Assembly (NCBI GenBank): GCA_963842305.1
Contig: CAWJFW010000005.1
Coordinates: 124,001-188,000 of the forward strand
Direction of reading: 5' to 3'
DNA from: JAIBJN01 sp963842305
Lineage (GTDB): Bacteria > Actinomycetota > Thermoleophilia > Gaiellales > Gaiellaceae
Length of the DNA: 64,000 nucleotides
Below the pieces are notes generated by a model. That model did no database searches. It worked only from the letters and a program-made list of their open reading frames with translations, and was not told where the DNA came from. The position numbers and the translations under genes are program-made. The number at the start of each line of letters is the position of its first letter. Position 1 is the first letter of the stretch. Below are positions 40,930 to 49,479 of this stretch, piece by piece.

Positions 40930-41942
40930 CAGACCGCGGCCCGGCGAAGCTCCGGGATGATCGAGTCGCCGTACGTCTGCAGGATCTCCTCCTGGCCGTG
41001 CGTCATCAGGTAGATGTTGAAGTGGTCGACGCCGACGGAGTCGAGCTCCTTCAGCTTCTCGGTGACGGCCTCGACGCTGCCGATGACGCTGAAGCGGTCG
41101 GCGATCTCGTCGGTCACGAACTCGCCGTGCGCCGCGCCCTCGCGGCTGTGGTCCTTGTAGTCGTAGAACTTGCGCGCCTTCACGTAGTCGGTGAGGTCCT
41201 TGGGGATCTCCGAGTTCTCTCCGTAGCGCTCGATCAGATCCATGACGTGGTTGGAGACCATTGCCGGGAACCAACGCGTCGCATCCCTGGCCTCCTGAAT
41301 GTCGTCGGTCACGATGCTCGGCGCGCAGACGAGGCACTCGAGCTCGTCCGGGTCCCGGCCGGCCTCGACGGCGGCCGCCCGCGCCTGCTCCATGATCCAC
41401 TGGATGATGATCGGGTCAGCCAGCTGGATGATGACGCCGTCGGCGATCCGGCCGGCGACTCCGAGTGCGCGGGGCCCGTAGGCGGCGATGTACATCGGGA
41501 TCGGCTCGCGGTCCTTGGCCCATGTCAGCTCGAGCTCCTTGCCGTTCCACTCGACAGGACGGCCGTTCATCAGATCCTTGATCATCCGGCAGGAGGCCTC
41601 GAACTCGGCCATCTTCACCGGCTCCTGGCCGATCACCCGCCGCGCCGAGTCCCCGCGTCCGATCCCGAGCACCGCGCGGCCGCCCGAAATGGCGTGCAAC
41701 GTGGCGTAGGAGCTGGCGGTGACGGTGGGCTCGCGGGTGCCGGGGTTCGTCACGCAGTGGCCGAACTTGAGCTTCTGCGTCTGCGTCGCCAGCAAGGTCA
41801 GGAGCGGGTAGCCGTCGTGCCAAAGGATGTGGGAGTCGTACGTCCAGCCGTACTCGAAGCCGTTCGCTTCCGCAAGCTGCATCAGCTCTACGAAGCGGGT
41901 GTGGGGCGGGTCGGGAAGGACGGTGACGCCGAAGGTGAGCAC
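40929..41942 (-). CDS. F420-dependent LLM-class oxidoreductase (TIGR03842-like)
   Basis: 337 residues, luciferase-like TIM barrel. Segments VTVLPDPPHTRFVELMQLAEANGFEYGWTYDSHILWHDGYP, GHCVTNPGTREPTVTASSYATLHAISGGRAVLGIGRGDSARR and PMYIAAYGPRALGVAGRIADGVII match the TIGR03842 subfamily as I know it. These enzymes use reduced F420 (or FMN) on small metabolites. Upstream, AGGAGG about 9 nt before the start and TAGAAT farther up make a conventional leadered promoter. It heads the operon with the cupin and propeller genes. Confidence 0.85.
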   Translation of the reverse strand: MLTFGVTVLPDPPHTRFVELMQLAEANGFEYGWTYDSHILWHDGYPLLTLLATQTQKLKFGHCVTNPGTREPTVTASSYATLHAISGGRAVLGIGRGDSARRVIGQEPVKMAEFEASCRMIKDLMNGRPVEWNGKELELTWAKDREPIPMYIAAYGPRALGVAGRIADGVIIQLADPIIIQWIMEQARAAAVEAGRDPDELECLVCAPSIVTDDIQEARDATRWFPAMVSNHVMDLIERYGENSEIPKDLTDYVKARKFYDYKDHSREGAAHGEFVTDEIADRFSVIGSVEAVTEKLKELDSVGVDHFNIYLMTHGQEEILQTYGDSIIPELRRAAV

Positions 41943-42061
41943 GGGCTGGGACCTCCTGAGCCGGGGACGGAAGCGATTCTATGCCGCATCGCGCGATTTC
42001 CCGGAATGGGTAAGAGGGCTCGCGCGTTCGACACGAACAGGAGACGGGTACCTTTCGGCCG

Positions 42062-42742
42062 ATGCAGATCAAGACCCTCGACCACGTGGCCCTCTGGGTC
42101 GCCGACCGCGACAGGATCGCGGAGTTCCTGACCTCTCACACGGGCATGCACGTGGTGGACCGCACCGACCGGTTCACGCTCGTCGGCTCCGATGCCCGGC
42201 GCGGCAAGCTCACGCTCTTCGCCGAGGATGGGCCGCGCGAACCGGGTGTTCTCTCGCGGATCGGGCTGCGCGTCCACGACCTCGATTCCGCGCTCGCTTC
42301 GCTCCCATCCGAGCTGGTGGTCGAGCGTCGGAACGGCCGCGCAGAGTTCGACGTGGGGGAATGCATTCGGCTCGCTCTCGTCGAGACGGACGAGGGCATC
42401 GACTACGACCTCGATCACGTGGCCTTCCGTGTGCCCGATCCGGCCGCGACCCACGACCGGCTCGCCGGGCTCGGCTTCGAAGTGGACGACGGCGTCCTAC
42501 GCGCCGGCGATGCGACGATTCTGCTCGAGCAAGGCGAGGCGGAGGACACCGAAAAGCCTCTCCTCAACCACCTCGGCCTTCGCGTGGAGTCGGCCGAGGA
42601 TCACATCGAGGAGGCCGAGCGGCGAGGGCTCGAGATCGCCGACGTCGTCGACGCCCCGAACACGTACGCCGTCTTCGTCTGGGGCCCGGATCGCATCAAG
42701 CTCGAGTACGTCGAGCACAAGGCGACGTTCTCCCTCACCTGA
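42062..42742 (+). CDS. VOC family protein, two-module
   Basis: 226 residues with three partial beta-alpha-beta units (LDHVALWVADRDRIAEFLTSHTGM; YDLDHVAFRVPDPAATHDRLAGLGF; LLNHLGLRVESAEDHIEEAERRG) ending in DRIKLEYVEHKATF. It resembles glyoxalase/dioxygenase-type VOC proteins; the substrate is unknown. The ATG lies 7 nt after TACCTT. The F420 oxidoreductase gene diverges from it across about 120 bp. Confidence 0.8.
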   Translation: MQIKTLDHVALWVADRDRIAEFLTSHTGMHVVDRTDRFTLVGSDARRGKLTLFAEDGPREPGVLSRIGLRVHDLDSALASLPSELVVERRNGRAEFDVGECIRLALVETDEGIDYDLDHVAFRVPDPAATHDRLAGLGFEVDDGVLRAGDATILLEQGEAEDTEKPLLNHLGLRVESAEDHIEEAERRGLEIADVVDAPNTYAVFVWGPDRIKLEYVEHKATFSLT

Positions 42743-42825
42743 TCCGGCCACGTCGTTTCGGCCACGCAGGTGTTGAAAACGGAATCCTTTGGTCGTGCTC
42801 GTGAAACGCAAGCGACCCGAGGTCC

Positions 42826-43875
42826 GTGGCTAGGCTCATCGTCGCGGGCGCCGGGATGGCCGGGCTCTCCGCGGCCGTCCGGGCGCGCGAGCTCGGCGCC
42901 GAGGTCGTCGTCCACGAGAAGGGTCCGCACCCGGGCGGGTCGATGCTGCTCTCGAGCTGCGTCGTCTGGCGCTACCGTCACTGGGAGGACTTTCGCGCCG
43001 AGTGCCCGGGCGGCGATCCGACGCTTCAGCGGATCGTCTGGGAGGGGCTCGACGACGCGCTCGCCTGGCTCGAGTCCCTTGGTGTTTCCGTGGTTGCCCG
43101 CGAGACGGGGAATCCGCGTACCACCGGCCTCCGTCTCGACCCGCGGAGCCTGACCGACACGCTCGCCCGTCTAGCGGGAGGAATCCGCGTCGGCACCCCG
43201 CTCGACGAGCTCCCCGACGGCCTTCCGGTCGTCCTCGCCACCGGGGGCTTTCAGGGCGATCCGGAGCTGGTCCGCCGGCACATCACGGCCGAGCCCCTCG
43301 TCCTCCGGGCGAACCCCTGGAGCGCGGGGGACGGCCTGCGCCTGGCGCTTGGGCGAGGCGCAGAGCTCTCGGGCGGCCTCGACGAGTTCTACGGGCGCAA
43401 CCTGGCCGCCGTTCCGCGAGCGATCGAGCCTGACGAGTTCGTCGTGCTCGCCCAGGTCTACGCAGGGCACGCACGCGTGGAGAACGCCGACGGCGAGCGC
43501 TTCGAGCCGCGTCACTGGGCCGACGTCGACGTGGTCCAGTGGACGGCGCAGCAACCGGGTGCGCGCGCGTGGTACGTCGTCCAGGACGACGCTCTGGATC
43601 AACGCGTCCGCGAGCGCACGGTCGGCGAGCTCCTCGAGATCGCGCGGGAAGCGGGAGCCCCGGTCGAGCGCGTCGCCGGCGCGACGCGCGTCGAGGTGAT
43701 GGCAGGGATCACGACGACGCTGGGCGGCATCAGGGTCGACGAACGGGCGCGAGCCGCCGAGGGGCTCTGGGCCGCCGGCGCGGACGTCGGCGGCATCTCC
43801 ACCGGCGGCTGGTCGAGCGCGCTCGCGGCCGCCCTCGTCCTCGGCCGGATCGCCGCGGAGGACGCGCTCGGCTGA
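42826..43875 (+). CDS. FAD-dependent dehydrogenase (fumarate reductase flavoprotein-like)
   Basis: 349 residues. The FAD motif VAGAGMAGLSAAVRARELGAEV with its terminal acidic residue (VVHEKG) opens the protein; VLATGGFQGDPELVRRHI and GGIRVDERARAAEGLWAAGADVGGIS are the conserved late motifs of the FAD_binding_2 family (3-ketosteroid dehydrogenase, fumarate reductase). It is shorter than most members. GAGG stands 5 nt before the GTG. The substrate is unknown. Confidence 0.84.
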   Translation: MARLIVAGAGMAGLSAAVRARELGAEVVVHEKGPHPGGSMLLSSCVVWRYRHWEDFRAECPGGDPTLQRIVWEGLDDALAWLESLGVSVVARETGNPRTTGLRLDPRSLTDTLARLAGGIRVGTPLDELPDGLPVVLATGGFQGDPELVRRHITAEPLVLRANPWSAGDGLRLALGRGAELSGGLDEFYGRNLAAVPRAIEPDEFVVLAQVYAGHARVENADGERFEPRHWADVDVVQWTAQQPGARAWYVVQDDALDQRVRERTVGELLEIAREAGAPVERVAGATRVEVMAGITTTLGGIRVDERARAAEGLWAAGADVGGISTGGWSSALAAALVLGRIAAEDALG

Positions 43876-43888
43876 GCCGTGCCGGTCG

Positions 43889-44077
43889 CTACCCGGCCTG
43901 AAGGTAGGCGCAGGGTCGCGCGTCGTCCGGGAGCGGAGACGGTCCCAGCTTGACGACCGTGTAGCGCGCGCCTTCCTCGAGCTCCACCTCGATTCCAGGC
44001 GCCGGAGGCTCGCCCGCACGCTCCAGAAGCTCGTAGCCGGAAGGCTTGGAGACGAAGAGGAGGTAGCTGGAGCTCAT
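43889..44077 (-). CDS. Small conserved-looking protein (62 aa)
   Basis: 62 residues (begins MSSSYLLFVSKPSGYELLERAG, ends DDARPCAYLQAG). It is compact, acidic and beta-rich, without signal peptide. The ATG is 8 nt after TAGACT. Codon use matches its neighbours and the 13-bp spacing to the convergent FAD gene leaves no room for alternatives. No named family is assigned; it may be a small SH3-like domain. It lies 28 bp past the histidine kinase stop. Confidence 0.6.
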   Translation of the reverse strand: MSSSYLLFVSKPSGYELLERAGEPPAPGIEVELEEGARYTVVKLGPSPLPDDARPCAYLQAG

Positions 44078-44105
44078 CCCGGCGGAGTCTAGTGCGAGGT
44101 TCGAT

Positions 44106-45317
44106 TCAGCCGCCGCCGGCGGCAGCGACGTACGGTGGCACGACGACCCGCACGAGGGTGCCCCCGTGCTCGCCGCTGTCGATCGAGAGCCGGCCATTCA
44201 GGATCTTCACGCGCTCGTCGATCGCCTCGATTGATGCGCGGCGACGCTCCTCGACCCCGTCGTCGACGATCTCCGCCTCGAAACCGCCGTCCTCACGCTG
44301 GCGCAGGACGACCTCGATCTTCAGCGGGCGTCGAGGCACCGCCTGGTTCAGCGACTCGCGGATGATCTGGTAGAGGGCGACCTGGGTCTTCTCGCCGAGG
44401 CGCTCGCCGGCCTCGACGTCGGTGAGGACGGTGATGCGATGCGTGGCCTCGATCTGGTCGCCGAGCGCGCGCACTGCCGCGAAGAACCCTGCGTCGCGCA
44501 GGACGAGGGGCTCGATCGCGAACGAGAGGTCGCGGAGCACCCGGATGGTGTCGCGCTCCTTCTCGAGCGAGTTCTCGATCACCTTGGCGGCGTCGTCGTT
44601 GCGCCCGTCCTGCAGCGCGGCGAGGGCAGCGTCGTGCATCAGCGCGATGCCGGACATCGATTGCAGCGGCCCGTCGTGCAGGAAGAGCGAGAGGCGCCGC
44701 CGCTCGTCCTGCTCGGCCGTGATCAGCCGCTCGGTCAGGCGCTCGCGCTCGGCCTCACGGTCGCGGGCCTCCTCGAGCAGGCGCGAGTTCTCGACCGCGC
44801 GGGCGGCGAAGTCGGCCAGCACGGTCGCGCGCATGTGGTCCCAGCGATGGAACGGCGCCGTTCGGGTGAGCTCGAGATCGCCGAGGCGCTCGCCACGTAC
44901 GGCGAGCGGGACGATCATCCGCTCGCCGCCCGGGCGCGCGTCGTCGCCTCCGGGCCGCCCGGCCGGGATGATGCGCGCGCTGCGGGCCCCGAAGAGGCGC
45001 TTCGCCTCATCGCACGTGCGGTCGAGGATCTCGGCCGCGTCGAGCGTGGAGGAGACCGCGCCGATCGAATCCACGAGCGACTCGAGGAAACTGGCCTGCG
45101 CCTGGAGCTCGTCCTCCACGGTCTCGTGGCGGCGCCGCTCCGAGACGATCAGGTAGAGCGCGAAGGCCCCGAAGAACGCGGTCGACGCGACGAGGCCGCC
45201 GGCCGCAACCGCTGCCTCGCCGAACGCGAGGCCCAGTGCGCCGACCAGCGCGGCTCCGACGGTGCAGGCGACGAGGATGCCGCGCGCGTTGCGGGAGATC
45301 CAGACGCCCACGCTCAC
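44106..45317 (-). CDS. Sensor histidine kinase (HisKA_3/NarX-like) with degenerate ATP lid
   Basis: 403 residues. Two membrane helices (about 10-60), a coiled linker, a GAF domain (SFLESLVDSIGAVSSTLDAAEILDRTCDEAK..., about 75-200), then the HisKA_3 dimerisation helix with phospho-His in RRLSLFLHDGPLQSM, and a HATPase domain with an N-box Asn in RESLNQA. The DxGxG motif is DDGVE and the second Gly box is missing (ASIEAIDERVKIL), so ATP binding may be weak. It pairs with the response regulator gene 15 bp upstream. Confidence 0.87.
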   Translation of the reverse strand: MSVGVWISRNARGILVACTVGAALVGALGLAFGEAAVAAGGLVASTAFFGAFALYLIVSERRRHETVEDELQAQASFLESLVDSIGAVSSTLDAAEILDRTCDEAKRLFGARSARIIPAGRPGGDDARPGGERMIVPLAVRGERLGDLELTRTAPFHRWDHMRATVLADFAARAVENSRLLEEARDREAERERLTERLITAEQDERRRLSLFLHDGPLQSMSGIALMHDAALAALQDGRNDDAAKVIENSLEKERDTIRVLRDLSFAIEPLVLRDAGFFAAVRALGDQIEATHRITVLTDVEAGERLGEKTQVALYQIIRESLNQAVPRRPLKIEVVLRQREDGGFEAEIVDDGVEERRRASIEAIDERVKILNGRLSIDSGEHGGTLVRVVVPPYVAAAGGG

Positions 45318-45332
45318 ACCCGAGCGCGGGGC

Positions 45333-45953
45333 TCAGTCGATGATCGATTCCCGCAGCGCGATGGCGACTGCATGGGTGCGCGTGTCCGCCTCGAGCTTGG
45401 CGAGGATGTGCCGGACGTGACTTTTCACCGTCTCCTGGCTGATGAAGAGCCTCTGCGCGACGTCTGCGTTCGACATGCCGTCCGCGAGCAGCTGCAGGAT
45501 CTCCCGCTCGCGCACCGTGAGCATCTCCTCCCGCTCGCGCGTGAGGAGTGCCGGCATGAGGGCTGGATCCACGTAGCCTTCGCCGCTCGCAACCTTCTCG
45601 ATCGCCCGCAGCAGCGTCGTGTGAGGCGCTTCCTTCAAGATGTAGCCCTTGGCCCCCGCCTCGAGACCGCGGCCGAGGAGGCTTCGCTCCCCGTACGCCG
45701 TGAAGATGAGCACGGCGGTCTGTGGCAGGCGTTCGGCAAGGATCTTCGTGGCTTCGAGCCCGTCCATGCCCGGCATCCGTACATCCATGATCACTACGTT
45801 CGGCCGCCGGCGCTCCGCGACGGCGACCGCGCTCGCGCCGTCGGAGGCCTCGCCGACAACCCGGATCTGCGCCGAGCGCGAGAGGGAGAGGCGTAGCCCC
45901 TCTCTCACGACCTCGTGGTCGTCGGCAATCAGGCAGGTGATTTCGTTGGACAT
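45333..45953 (-). CDS. NarL/LuxR-type response regulator
   Basis: 206 residues from ATG 45953 (GGGGAG upstream, TATCAT as possible -10). Receiver domain: acidic Asp11-Asp12, phospho-acceptor Asp57 (VVIMDVRMPG), conserved Thr in LIFTAYG and Lys in KGYILKEA. LuxR HTH: LTVREREILQLLADGMSNADVAQRLFIS and VKSHVRHILAKL. It is the first gene of the two-component operon. The divergent NagA-like gene starts only 24 bp away and is a possible target. Confidence 0.92.
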   Translation of the reverse strand: MSNEITCLIADDHEVVREGLRLSLSRSAQIRVVGEASDGASAVAVAERRRPNVVIMDVRMPGMDGLEATKILAERLPQTAVLIFTAYGERSLLGRGLEAGAKGYILKEAPHTTLLRAIEKVASGEGYVDPALMPALLTREREEMLTVREREILQLLADGMSNADVAQRLFISQETVKSHVRHILAKLEADTRTHAVAIALRESIID

Positions 45954-45977
45954 GATGCGGTTCGCTCCCCAGGCACG

Positions 45978-46937
45978 ATGATAGATCGGGTGCGAAGCCG
46001 TCACACTTTAGAGGGACTTCTCGTTGACCCGTTCGAGGGTTCCTTCGCCGGGGCGCTTTTGGTCGAGGACGGAGTCATCGTCTCGGTCGAGCGGCGGGAG
46101 GGGGGAGCGGAGGAGCCGCTCGTCTTTCCGGGCTTCATCGACCTGCAGGTCTACGAGCCGGAAGGCCTGGCGGCGAGCGGGGTCACGGGCTACTTGCTCG
46201 CCACGCGCAGCGTCGCGTCGGTCGAGGACCCGCTCTGTCTGGGCCTCCATCTGGAAGGGCCGTTCCTCAACCCGCAGGCGGCGGGAGCCATACCGGTGGA
46301 GGAGCTGGCGCCGGTCGATCTCGGCGCGGTCGCCGAGTGGGCAGGAGCCGCCGATCTGGTCCGCCTCGTCACCCTGGCGCCGGAGCTCCCGCTCGCGCTC
46401 GTCGCAATCGAGCGACTGGCCGAAGCGGGGATCGTCGCCGCCGTCGGCCACACGCACGCAAACGACCTGACGACGAGAGCGGCGCTCGATGCCGGCGCGC
46501 GTTTCGCAACGCATCTCTGGAACGCGATGAGAGAACCGCGTGGGCGGTCACCAGGGCCCGTGCTGACCCTGCTCCTGGACGAGCGCGCGACCCTCGGGCT
46601 CATCCCGGACGGCCGCCACCTGCACCCGCTCGTGGAGGACCTTGCGCTTCGGGCGGCTGGGCCCGACCGGATCGCGCTCACGAGCGACAAGGTGCCGGCG
46701 CCGCGCCAACGCCCCAACGGATCGCTCCTCGGCGGCGATCGAAGCGGCGCAGCGCTCGTCCGCCGTATGGCGCGCTTCGGCCTCGCCGAGGCGGCCATGA
46801 TGGCGAGCCTCGTCCCGGCTCAGGTCCTCGGCCTCGCCGACCGCGGGCGGCTCGCGAAGGGCTTTCGAGCCGATCTGGCAATCCTCTCGCCCGAGCTCGA
46901 GCCGATGCGCACCATGGCCGCAGGCGAAGTCCTCTGA
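45978..46937 (+). CDS. nagA: N-acetylglucosamine-6-phosphate deacetylase-like amidohydrolase
   Basis: 319 residues, somewhat short for NagA (usually about 380). Diagnostic motifs are present: LGLHLEGPFLNPQAAGA with the metal Glu, AVGHTHAN and ATHLWNAMREP with metal His residues, LGLIPDGRHLHP, and LTSDKV with the catalytic Asp. NagA deacetylates GlcNAc-6-P in amino-sugar recycling. An alternative GTG at 45990 is possible. No nagB or PTS genes are near; control by the adjacent response regulator is inference from the divergent layout. Confidence 0.82.
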   Translation: MIDRVRSRHTLEGLLVDPFEGSFAGALLVEDGVIVSVERREGGAEEPLVFPGFIDLQVYEPEGLAASGVTGYLLATRSVASVEDPLCLGLHLEGPFLNPQAAGAIPVEELAPVDLGAVAEWAGAADLVRLVTLAPELPLALVAIERLAEAGIVAAVGHTHANDLTTRAALDAGARFATHLWNAMREPRGRSPGPVLTLLLDERATLGLIPDGRHLHPLVEDLALRAAGPDRIALTSDKVPAPRQRPNGSLLGGDRSGAALVRRMARFGLAEAAMMASLVPAQVLGLADRGRLAKGFRADLAILSPELEPMRTMAAGEVL

Positions 46938-47010
46938 TCACTCCGCTATCCTCAGTCCGACACTTGGACGAGATACCGCCTAGTACCGACGCTCACGGGT
47001 CGACGCGCCT

Positions 47011-48321
47011 GTGAGCGACTCCCTCCGCGTCTTCATCATCCTCCTGCTCGTCTTGGGGAATGCGGTTTTCGTGGCCGCCGAGTACTCGCTCGTCACCGCG
47101 CGGCGCACCCGACTCGACGAGCTCGCGAAGAGCGGCAACCGGCGAGCGCGGACGGCGCTCGGCATGCTCGACGAGCCCGTCCGTTTCATCTCGACCGTGC
47201 AGGTCGGCATCACGGTCTGCGGGATCCTCCTCGGTGCGCTCGGCGAGCCGCTGCTCTCCGACTGGTTCGGCGACTGGGTCTCACGTGGCGTCGCGTTCCT
47301 GCTCTCGTTCCTGATCCTGACCTACCTGAGCGTCGTCCTCGGCGAGTTGGTGCCGAAGTCGATCGCGCTCCAGCGGGCGGAGCGCCTGGCCGTCTGGCTC
47401 GCCATTCCGCTCGACTGGCTGGGTCGCATCACTTACCCGCTCGTGTGGGTCCTGCAGAGGTCGGCCATCGGTATCGCCCGGCTGTTCGGAATCAAGCCGG
47501 CTCCCGCCGGGATGACCATGCACACGGAGGAGGACATCCGCCTGATCGTCGCGCAGACCGAGGAGATCGAGCAGGCCGAGGAGGAGATGCTCTACAAGGT
47601 CTTCGACTTCGCCGACAAGGAGGCCCACGACGTGATGGTGCCGCGGCCCGAGGTGGTCGCGCTCTCGATGGAGCTTCCTCCCCAGGAGGCGCTGGCGGCC
47701 GTCATCGATTCCCCCTACACGCGCTATCCGGTCTATCGGGGCTCGCTCGACGACGTCATCGGGATCCTCCATGTCCGCGATCTCTTCGGCGCCCTCTACG
47801 ACCGCGGCATCGAAAACGTCGTCATCGAGGGGATCGTCCGTCCCGCCTACGTCGTCCCGGAGACGAAGGACCTGGCGTCTCTGCTCGCCGAGTTCCGGCG
47901 CCAGAATCAGCACCTGGCGCTCGTCGTGGACGAGTACGGCGCGGTGCAAGGGATCGTCACGCTCGAGGATCTGCTCGAGGAGATCGTTGGCGAGATCGAG
48001 GACGAGTACGACCTTCCGGACGAGTCGGTCGAGCGGATCGACGACCGGCGCATCCGCATCCACGGGACCTTCTCCATCGACGACTTCAACGAGCAGTTCG
48101 GGAGCGGCCTCCCGCAGGAGGACTACCACACGGTGGCGGGCTTCGTCTTCGGCGAACTGGGCCGGGCACCGCAGCCCGGAGACGAGGTGGAGCACGACGG
48201 GCTGCGCTTCGAGGTCGTCGAGGTGGACGGGCAGCGCATCGAGCGGCTGGAGGTCGAGTTCAGCCCGGACGAGCCGGAGGGCGAGGAGACTCCGGAGGAA
48301 GCCACGAGCGCCGAGAAATGA
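47011..48321 (+). CDS. CNNM/HlyC-CorC family transporter with CBS domains
   Basis: 436 residues. A DUF21/CNNM membrane domain (about 1-195, with FVAAEYSLVTARRTRLDELA and LGELVPKSIALQRAE) is followed by two CBS domains (DVMVPRPEVVALSME...YRGSLDDVIGILHVRDLF; LALVVDEYGAVQGIVTLEDLLEEIVGEIEDEYD) and a C-terminal CorC_HlyC domain. The family exports Mg2+/Co2+ or Na+. Its stop overlaps the ATG of the M20 peptidase (ATGA). The 73 bp before its GTG lack a clear ribosome site. Confidence 0.92.
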   Translation: MSDSLRVFIILLLVLGNAVFVAAEYSLVTARRTRLDELAKSGNRRARTALGMLDEPVRFISTVQVGITVCGILLGALGEPLLSDWFGDWVSRGVAFLLSFLILTYLSVVLGELVPKSIALQRAERLAVWLAIPLDWLGRITYPLVWVLQRSAIGIARLFGIKPAPAGMTMHTEEDIRLIVAQTEEIEQAEEEMLYKVFDFADKEAHDVMVPRPEVVALSMELPPQEALAAVIDSPYTRYPVYRGSLDDVIGILHVRDLFGALYDRGIENVVIEGIVRPAYVVPETKDLASLLAEFRRQNQHLALVVDEYGAVQGIVTLEDLLEEIVGEIEDEYDLPDESVERIDDRRIRIHGTFSIDDFNEQFGSGLPQEDYHTVAGFVFGELGRAPQPGDEVEHDGLRFEVVEVDGQRIERLEVEFSPDEPEGEETPEEATSAEK

Positions 48322-49433
48322 GCCGAGCAGCCGGAGTGAGCGCGCTGTCGGAGCTCCTCGCTGACCTCGTCCGCATCGATTCGATCAACCCCGACCTGAT
48401 CGCCGGCGCGGCCGGGGAGGGTGAGGTCGCACGCTTCGTCGCTGCCTGGCTCGAGACTGCGGGACTCGAGGTGGAGGTCGAAGAGGTCGCCCCTGGGCGC
48501 TTCAACGCGGTCGGCATCGCCCGCGGGAGCGGAGGCGGCAAGACCCTCCTTCTGAATGCCCACATGGACACCGTGGGCGTGGCGGGCATGGAGCGGCCGT
48601 TCGAGCCGGCCGTCGAGAACGGCCGGATGCACGGCCGCGGCTCCTACGACATGAAGGCGGGGCTGGCCGCGATCATGCTGGCCGGCGCGGATGCCGCGGG
48701 GGCGGGTCTTCGCGGCGACGTCATCGTCACGGCGGTCTGCGACGAGGAGGTGGCGAGCATCGGCACCGCCCGGATCGCGGAGCGCTACACGGCGGATGCG
48801 GCGATCGTGTCCGAGCCGACCGAGCTCCGGCTCGTTCTCGCTCACAAGGGCTTCGTCGGCTTCGAGATCGAGACGAATGGACGCGCGGCGCACGGCTCGC
48901 GCCCGGACCTCGGCGTGGACGCGATCGCGCACATGGGCCACGTTCTGGTCGGGATCGAGCAGCTTGACCGGCAGCTCCGCGCCGCGCCGGCGCACGAGCG
49001 GCTCGGGAGCGGCTCGCTCCATGCCTCGGTGATCGAGGGCGGTCAGGAGTACTCGAGCTACCCGGAACGGTGCCTGCTCAAGGGCGAGAGGCGGACGATC
49101 CCGGGGGAGACGAACGAGCATGTCGAAGATGAGCTGCGCCGACTGCTGGGGGAGATCGACGGGGAGGTGCGGGTGGTCGTCGCTCGGCAACCGTTCGAAA
49201 CTGCTGCCGACGCGCCGATCGCCGAGCTCGTCGCCCGCCATGCGGGCAGTCCCGAGGTCGTGGGTGCCCCCTACTGGACCGAAGCGGCGCTGCTTTCCTC
49301 CGCGGGCATCCCGACGGTCGTGTTCGGCCCGGCCGGCGAAGGCGCGCATGCCGTGGAGGAGTGGGTCGACCTTTCGAGCACAGAGCGCTGCGCCGAGATC
49401 TACGCGGCCGTCGCGCGCGAGCTCTGCGCCTGA
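48318..49433 (+). CDS. M20 family peptidase/deacylase (ArgE/DapE-like)
   Basis: 371 residues. Zn-binding residues lie in LLLNAHMDTVG (His, Asp), GRGSYDMKAG (Asp), CDEEVASIGT (catalytic Glu-Glu), SEPTELRL and the C-terminal FGPAGEGAHAVEEWV (His). The lid/dimerisation domain occupies about 175-285. Substrates are N-acyl amino acids or succinyl-diaminopimelate-like molecules; the exact one is not readable. The start codon overlaps the CorC-like stop. Confidence 0.87.
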   Translation: MSRAAGVSALSELLADLVRIDSINPDLIAGAAGEGEVARFVAAWLETAGLEVEVEEVAPGRFNAVGIARGSGGGKTLLLNAHMDTVGVAGMERPFEPAVENGRMHGRGSYDMKAGLAAIMLAGADAAGAGLRGDVIVTAVCDEEVASIGTARIAERYTADAAIVSEPTELRLVLAHKGFVGFEIETNGRAAHGSRPDLGVDAIAHMGHVLVGIEQLDRQLRAAPAHERLGSGSLHASVIEGGQEYSSYPERCLLKGERRTIPGETNEHVEDELRRLLGEIDGEVRVVVARQPFETAADAPIAELVARHAGSPEVVGAPYWTEAALLSSAGIPTVVFGPAGEGAHAVEEWVDLSSTERCAEIYAAVARELCA

Positions 49434-49479
49434 CCCGTTCGGGACTGCCGGTACGTCCCGCCGCTAGTGTGAGGGGCGC

